Part shown: positions 58,497 through 64,000 of the stretch, piece by piece
How the letters are laid out: each line of letters opens with the position of its first letter
How positions within the stretch are numbered: position 1 is the first letter of the stretch
Origin: Cylicocyclus nassatus
Lineage: Eukaryota; Nematoda; Chromadorea; Rhabditida; Strongylidae
Length of the DNA stretch: 64,000 nucleotides
Direction of reading: 5' to 3'
NCBI GenBank assembly: GCA_958299035.1
Contig: CATQJL010000112.1
Location: forward strand, 12,190,880-12,254,879
Program-made: the position numbers and the translations under genes
The notes under the pieces: generated by a model
Database searches by the model: none
What the model was told of the DNA's origin: nothing
The model's input: only the letters and a program-made list of their open reading frames with translations

Positions 58497-59251
58497 GGGC
58501 CCGTATGCACGTACATCCCCGCTGGGGAGGGGAGGGGATCTGAGAGGGGATACGTTATAACTCGCTACTCTACGTATCTTTCTTCTTCTTTCTCTATCTT
58601 GCTTATGAAGTTTTTCATACACTCATACCTGCGCATAAGGGATGCGGTTCCTTCCATACAAGAATGGTTTTTTGCCATTTTGTGCGATCCCCTGCGGATC
58701 CCCAGGGGATCCCCAGGGGATTAGCGCTCATTTTCGAAGTGATATATCTTCCTGAGAAGTCAATGAAGACGCCGCAAAATTGTACTCAGGATATAATACG
58801 GCACTGCTAAGCGTGTTTTCAACAGGGGAAATGGAATCTGAAGATTATGAATTTTTCGATGATCCCTAGCTTTCGAGCCAGGGATTAGCGAAGATTTCGA
58901 CATCCTGAGATTTCATTTATTTTTACTATAAACATCTTCAGCAATGCCGTAGTATATCCACAGTACAATTTTACAGCGTTTTCATTGAGTTTTCAGGAAG
59001 ATAAATGGCACTGAAATTGAGAAGTGATCCCCTGGAGATCCCCAGGGGATCTCCAGGGGATCACACAAAATAGTAAAAATCTAATCAATTATGCCAGTAA
59101 ACTGGCATCAGTTATGCGCATATATTAGCGTATGAGAAACTTCATAAACAAGATAGAAAAGGAAGAAGAAAGATACCTTGAGTAGCGAGATATGACGCAT
59201 CCCCTCTCAGATCCCCTCCCCTCCCCAGCGGGGATGTACGTGCATACGGGC
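58497..59251. mobile_element. Foldback MITE inserted in the Penelope-like copy
   Basis: GCCCGTATGCACGTACATCC then CCGCTGGGGAGGGG opens the left end (two extra G precede it), and its exact inverse closes the right. Arms also share GGGGATCTGAGAGGGGAT and AGATCCCCAGGGGATC-type palindromes. ATA flanks both sides (58494-58496, 59252-59254). The intact reading AACAATAAAAATG in the other Penelope-like copy shows the empty site. Confidence 0.75.
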
Positions 59252-59639
59252 ATAAAAATGAATGCGTATCAATAACAGCCAAACTCTTGCCCATCCTAGC
59301 GATTTGTGAGCGATAGTCTGCATATATGTAAGGGTTGATCATAGGACAAGATTCAGTGTATTCTGTCTCTCCGGTGCGAACCAAGTACTGACTCTACTGA
59401 CTCTCACTAACACCACGGTGGATAAAGGTTCGTCTTCTCATCAACATGCCCAGTACCTTAAGTGCGCGTGGTCTAGACTCGGCAGTGCGGGGAGGCGTTT
59501 GGCGGTCTGATCCCACAGATAACACTGTAATCCACTTTAAGGACTCCGACGAAGACGTTTTGTCGAAACGTAAGGCCAATAAAGAATTCCACCGTACAAA
59601 CCTGGCACGGGCATAATATCATATGACAACTGCTAGCCA

Positions 59640-60480
59640 TTCTTTTTGTTGAACGAAGTGCAAACTTGCCTTGTAGAAAGGTATTGTCAAATTGGTTATG
59701 TATGGAAACGAGATGTCCTCCACGAGCAACACACCACGCTTCTGCACTAGGCCAATCCCTAAGCGAATAATCATCGGAGGATTATTGAGCAATGTGAAAC
59801 GCCGGATTTGATCTTTTATGATAGAATGACATAATTCGCTGTTACAGTCAAAGTAAACATCTGGGGGAGAGGGCTGGATGCCAAAGCGAAATTCAGGTTG
59901 AATATTTTCAGGCAACATTTGAGTTGTCTCTGTGTAATCCAGGGCTCGGCACAGCCGCACCGGATCAAACTGGATATCATCCTTGGGACAAAAGCGAAGG
60001 TGATATTGTTTTTATGGCCGAAAGACACAAAATTTGCGACGTTTTTCAACCGACGTTTCTTTCTTAGGGTTTTTCACGTTTAGGGTTCAAGGTGTCAAGG
60101 GGGACTTCATACGAAATTTTCAAGATCAAAGGGGACTTCGTTTTGAATTTTTCTAGTTACAGCTCATGCCGAGCCTTGGTGTCAACACAATTCCTTTTGT
60201 GATAAATTCTGCACTCCAGCAATTGTTTGCAGAGATGCTCTCACACATAATGTAGCAGGTGGAAACGATTTAAGAAGCATATCTGAGTTTTTAAGTCATT
60301 AACTTACCAGAATCACACCGGCACAAAGCGGTCTGACATTGCCTTGCTCACCCACTGATGACAGAAGAGAGGATGCAGTCCCATTGTAGATTTGGTCATA
60401 TAGTGGGAAATAGTCACTAGGCGGAATGATAGGGGGATTAGACCGTTAGTGGTAGAAAGTATCATTCTTCCCATTCACCT
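59640..60480 (+). repeat. Repeat shared with 20.28-20.83 kb
   Basis: Colinear with the earlier copy (GAGATGTCCTCCACGAGCAA, GACATTGCCTTGCTCAC, GTTAGTGGTAGAAAG). Interrupted by the MITE at 59940-60178, which the earlier copy lacks. Confidence 0.55.
59940..60178. mobile_element. CAGGGCTCGGCA hAT-like MITE, copy 3
   Basis: Begins CAGGGCTCGGCACAG and ends CATGCCGAGCCTTG. The flanks GTGTAATC and GTGTCAAC agree at 6 of 8 bases. Internal sequence (GGGACTTCGTTTTGAATTTT, TTTAGGGTT) matches the other two copies. Confidence 0.6.
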
Positions 60481-60543
60481 TAGGTACTTACTTACTTAGA
60501 TACTTAGATAGCCCGTCCACGTGACGAGCGGGCCCCAGCACAG

Positions 60544-61290
60544 ATGTCATTGATCGGACACCCTCGCTTCGGACATCCACGACCTTCTTGGTCGTCGTCG
60601 GTGGCTGCGTCCTCAAATTCCAGGGGCGAAAGTCGTATCCAGCTGACTTCTCAGCTGGTCCATCCGTTCCACGAACTCGTCTGCCCATCTCGTTGGTGGT
60701 CTTCCTCGAGGACGTTTGGCTTCGCGAGGATCCACTCAGATGTTCTTAGTGTCCATCCATCGTCCGTTCTTCTCATTATGTGACCGGCCCATCGGTGTTT
60801 CGCTTTCGCAACGTATTCTGCTGGGTCACGAAGACGGGACATTCTTCTCATATCCGTCCTGCGAAGTCCTACTAGATGTTGCTTGTGTCGGGTCATCTTC
60901 AGAAGACTGCGCTCGAGCGCTCTGTGGGTGGTCCTTAAAGCTTTCGACGTAACTACGGTGTCGGCCCAAGTCTCAGCTGCGTAGTAGAGCGCTGGGAGAA
61001 CGGTTGAGTCGAACAGGTGAGCACGAAGCTCCGGGTCCGCCAGTTGGTCGGTGGCTTCCTTCAGAGACCCGAAGGCGGCCTAGGCTGCTCTTCTTCTCCT
61101 GTTAAGTTCTTCCCTCAAGTCGTTCTCCATGTTCATCGAACGTCCGAGATACACGTAAGAAGACGTCTCCATGATAGGGGTGGCCTTCCAATTCCATTTC
61201 TGCATCTTCGCAAAGGGCGTTCTTCATGAACTGAGTCTTCTTCCGATTTATTCAAAATCCGATTTTCTTCCCTACTTCGTTTACTTCCTT
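60544..61290 (-). pseudogene. RTE C-terminal region
   Basis: Contains LVGLRRTDMRRMSRLRDPAE, AKHRWAGHIMRRTDDGWTLR and a damaged end near 60.65 kb followed by DDDQEGRGCPKRGCP-like broken frame. These match the conserved tail after the reverse transcriptase in RTE elements. Confidence 0.65.
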
Positions 61291-62417
61291 CAACATCGCC
61301 TCTGCTTCAGGATACTGCTTGAGAAAAGGACGATGTCATCCGCAAAACGAAGGTTGGATAGGAATCTCCCATCAACTCGTATGCCTCTCTCTTCCCAGTC
61401 TAGTGACTTCATCACCCACTGCAAGCCCGCGGTGAACAGCTTCGACGTAATAGTGTCGCCTTGTCGAACCCCCTTCCTAACTGGAATGGTTAGGGGGCGA
61501 TAGAATAGCTGCATCGTTGTTGTACAGTCCTTGTAGCAGTCGGCTAATATCCTCACGTAAGCTGGTTCCACTCCTTGATCGACTAGCGCAGACAGGATGG
61601 CGTTGGTTTCGACGCTGTCAAAGGCTTTCTCGTATCGACGAAGGTCAGGACGAGAGGCAGTCGGTACTCCCGGCAACTTTTATGACCCTCGAAACCGTCT
61701 GGATGTGGTCCATGCAGCTGAATCCTTTGCGAAATCCAGCTTGTTCTTGGGGTTGGGCTTCATCCAGTGTCCCAGATATGCGTGCGAGGATAATCTTCGT
61801 GAAGAGCTTGTACAGCACACTCAGCAGGCATATTGGGCGGTGATTTCGAAAATCTTCCCGTTCACCTTTTTTTAAAAAGAAGGACGGTTCTTGACGTTCT
61901 CCACTGGTCGGGGATTTTCTCCTTCTGAAGGTAAGAAGTCAAATGCGACGCTAGAATCTCGTGTAGACGGTGTCCTCCGGCTCGCAGAAGTTCGACGGAA
62001 AGATGATCTGGTCCTGGAGCCGTGGACGTCTTCATGAATTGTATCGCGATACGCACTTCAGCAGGTATTATAGAATTCGTGGTGGTACTTCTCCAGTGGG
62101 AACAACGGGCATCTGCACGGGTGTTGATGAGCGGAAGAGGTTGGTGTAAAAGTTTTTCGCGATAGATTCCATCTTGTACCGGGAAGAAGTGGAGTCCTGT
62201 CTTCGTTCAGTAGTGCAGCCAGCGGTACGTGATATTCGCAGAGGTCCCTTCGGCACTTCTTGAGACTTCGTCTTCTCTCGGCTGCTTCCAGTATCTTGGC
62301 TTGCCTGTACTTCCTGAGATCCTCCTGCAAAGCTGTTCTGCAACTGGCATTAGCTATCAGTCGCTCGAGATGGGGTGCATTCGGATCTTGCCTCAGAAAT
62401 CTTCTTCTTTCGAGCAT
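61290..62417 (-). pseudogene. RTE reverse transcriptase domain
   Basis: Segments in different frames: DLCEYHVPLAALLNED, STAPGPDHLSVELLRAGG, IPDQWRTSRTVLLFKK, a damaged middle, YEKAFDSVETNAILSALVDQ, GVRQGDT and LRFADDIVLFSSS (FADD catalytic motif). Frameshifts lie near 61.67, 61.86 and 62.06 kb. Confidence 0.75.
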
Positions 62418-63465
62418 TTCCTTGGTGGTCCTCGAAATACGTTCAAGTTCTTCTCAGAGGTCACTGAGGCACATTCTCCGCAGGCTCGCAATCCTTTCAG
62501 AAGCCGGTCGTAGTCGTGCGTTGGGTCCTCCTCGGTGGGCCAGTCACATCTTGATATGAGCTCCTCCAGCCTGTTACCGTCATAAACGACTTCCTTCCTT
62601 TTCGCGACACCGTGACAGACTTTCTTTTCCAGCCTTCGGCTAAGTCGTATCTTGGTTCGAAGGAGCGGCGATCGGAGCCACTGCAGAAGGATGGAACTAC
62701 TGAGACATCGAGCAAGCTCCACCTTCGTTTGGTGAGAATGTGGTCGATCTCCGCGTGAGTCGTTCCGTTGGGCAATTTCCATGTCCACCGGCGATGTTCT
62801 TTCTTCATTGAGATAGAATTTTCCATGGAAGAGTCGTGCGGCGGAGAGAAGCCCAGCGAGACGGTTGCCGTTTTCGTTCCGGAGCCCATATCCAAACTTC
62901 CCGATCCTATATTCCTTTTCCAGTGGCATCCCGATTTTCGCGTTGAAGTCGCCCACAACAAACTTGTAGAAGGACTTTTTGTTGCGGACGACCTCCTCCA
63001 CGTCTTCGTAGAAAGCATCTAGTTCTGAGTCGTCAGCTGCTGATGTTGAAGTGTAGCAGTTGATGATGCTGATGGTCTTCTGACGTGGAGGGCGTAGTCG
63101 TAGGATGGCTAGTCGGGGTGATAGGATCTCGTGCGAATCGACAAGATGGACGATAGATGGGTGGACGACAAAACCAACGCCTCCCACGTTTGTGATGGGA
63201 CCTTCTCACCACGAATGATGAGCGTCCCATCATTCATCTGTCGCACGTCCTTCTTCCTGAACTTCGTTTCCTGCAGAGCGATGATGTGGTACTTGATGTG
63301 CTCTGCAGCGTCGAGAAGAGCGTGGACGTCGGCGTTTGTGGAGACTGTCCTGGTTGTAGGTGCAGAGCATGAGGCAGTCTCCGTGGCGTGTCGTCCGGGC
63401 AGACGTGTCGTTTTTGTCCGATCCAAAAGGCGCCCTGAGGACCCTGACATCAGTCTTGCTACCAC
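62393..63465 (-). pseudogene. RTE endonuclease domain
   Basis: Begins NADVHALLDAAEHIKYHIIA with LQETK (catalytic Glu region), then [55 protein letters not shown] (catalytic Asp and Asn) and [12 protein letters not shown] (catalytic Asp-His). The domain switches frame near 63187 and again near 62760, so it cannot be translated as one protein. Confidence 0.75.
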
Positions 63466-63485
63466 CCGGCGCCGTAGGCGGGATT

Positions 63486-63849
63486 CAGTGGCAAACTGAG
63501 GGGGGGGGCGGGGAAGGGGGGGGGGGGCGCCTCTCCCCGAGAATGGGTCGCGAAATTTTTGGAAGTTACTTAAATGTGTTATAAAACTGTGAAGATGACT
63601 TGCTTTTACTTGTAATTCATTAAAATAATTTTTAAAAACTTTTAAAAATTCAGTTTAGCTTTGTAAAAAAATTTTTTTCGGGGGCGTGACTGCCGCCACG
63701 CCCCTTTTTTCTGAAATTTTGGGGTCAGGAGCCTATTCTGGGAAACACCTCAAAAAATTTTTCAGAGTGCATGGCTGACGCCACGCACCTTCATTAAAAA
63801 ATTTTTTGTCGCCCCCCCCCCCCGAGCCGAAATCCTGGGTACGCCACTG
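63486..63849. mobile_element. hAT-like MITE, copy 2, inside the RTE element
   Basis: Starts CAGTGGCAAACTGAGG and ends GGTACGCCACTG, with G/C runs just inside and GCCACGCACCTTCATT near the right end, as in the copy at 28741. The flanks GCGGGATT and GTGGGATC agree at 6 of 8 bases; each differs by one base from GCGGGATC, the likely original. Confidence 0.65.
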
Positions 63850-64000
63850 GTGGGATCCGATGTGCAGGGTTTCTTTCTATTCTTCTAACTGGTAGAGTAA
63901 TGAAATTTTCCCCTACAAGAGCAGACTTACTAGGCCAACTCTTGATTTCCACGGGGCAATCGCTGACCCCGGGCTTGTAGCGGGGAGAACCGCCTAGCGA

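Larger units (their letters stand above)
57388..59635 (+). mobile_element. Penelope-like retroelement, plus-strand copy
   Basis: Mirror image of the copy on the left: LAPTPAICFMSKIKEPV and YRRYIDDCC at about 57597, endonuclease end at 58250-58496, 3' tail with hammerhead-like core 59546-59570. It is split by a 755-bp foldback at 58497-59251. Excluding that, its arm (about 1.49 kb) equals the left arm in length. The two copies are head to head around 57.13-57.39 kb. Confidence 0.75.
60488..64000 (-). mobile_element. RTE-type non-LTR retrotransposon, decayed
   Basis: Minus-strand order: an APE-type endonuclease, a reverse transcriptase, and an RTE C-terminus (AKHRWAGHIMRR, LRDPAEYVAKAK). It ends with CTAAGTATCTAAGTAAGTAAG, the short tandem tail typical of RTE elements. 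The coding region is spread over several frames. Sequence right of the MITE at 63486-63849 (CTTGTAGGGGAAAATTTCAT, TCTACCAGTTAGAAG on the minus strand) appears to be the same element continuing beyond the window. Confidence 0.8.

Noticed and set aside
1..64000. tRNA, rRNA, CRISPR array, spliced-leader gene or viral gene
   Set aside because: I looked for cloverleaf boxes, regularly spaced repeats and spliced-leader-like sequence and found none that held up.

Overview
This window reads as a gene-poor, repeat-rich piece of a nematode genome. The signs are short exons with nematode-type splice acceptors (TTTTCAG or TTTAG), an RTE-type non-LTR retrotransposon with an (AAGT)-like tail, Penelope-like elements, a spliced Mutator-like (MULE) transposase, and many TA-flanked mariner-like foldback elements. 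A strongylid (clade V, hookworm-like) parasite fits best; this is inference from family resemblance. I saw no tRNA, rRNA, operon, CRISPR array or bacterial signal.

The host genes I can support form one family, all on the minus strand. Each encodes a C-type-lectin-like domain (CTLD) followed by a fibrinogen-related domain (FReD). Gene A (8271-26386) can be assembled from 12 exons whose splice phases all agree: a signal-peptide exon at 26265-26386, a CTLD on four exons (12764-11968), and a complete FReD on the rest, about 383 residues in all. Its first intron would be 13.4 kb and full of transposons. Gene B (40844-51459) is a paralogue with the same ten 3' exons, nearly identical exon lengths and identical phases; its first two exons were not found. 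One gene-B intron has grown to 8.3 kb by transposon insertion, against 1.2 kb in gene A. Decayed relatives lie at 1740-2000 (a FReD pseudogene) and 4398-4629 (two CTLD exons), with a doubtful exon-1 relic near 0.84-0.96 kb. This looks like a local cluster of secreted lectin-like genes under birth-and-death evolution.

Layout: 0-8 kb holds family relics, a GC-rich patch (2.1-3.0 kb) and an inverted tandem-repeat array (4.87-6.79 kb). 8.2-12.9 kb is the body of gene A. 13-26 kb is its presumed first intron, with foldback and mariner-like elements, a microsatellite-ended foldback and a MULE (21.36-24.19 kb). 26.4-40.7 kb is intergenic: a CACATA microsatellite, a nested TTAA-targeting element, two piggyBac-like MITEs, a hAT-like element with a perfect 8-bp target duplication, and hAT-like MITEs. 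40.8-51.5 kb is gene B, with four TA-flanked foldbacks and a 2.2-kb element in its intron. 51.6-55.5 kb holds a 33-bp perfect palindrome, a Tc1-like foldback and simple repeats. 55.6-59.6 kb is a pair of Penelope-like copies in inverted orientation, one split by a 755-bp foldback. 60.5-64 kb is a decayed RTE element interrupted by a hAT-like MITE.

The most interesting points are the CTLD-FReD architecture with conserved intron phases in two paralogues, hammerhead-ribozyme-like cores beside the Penelope-like sequences, and several nested insertions whose empty sites can be read in the same window.
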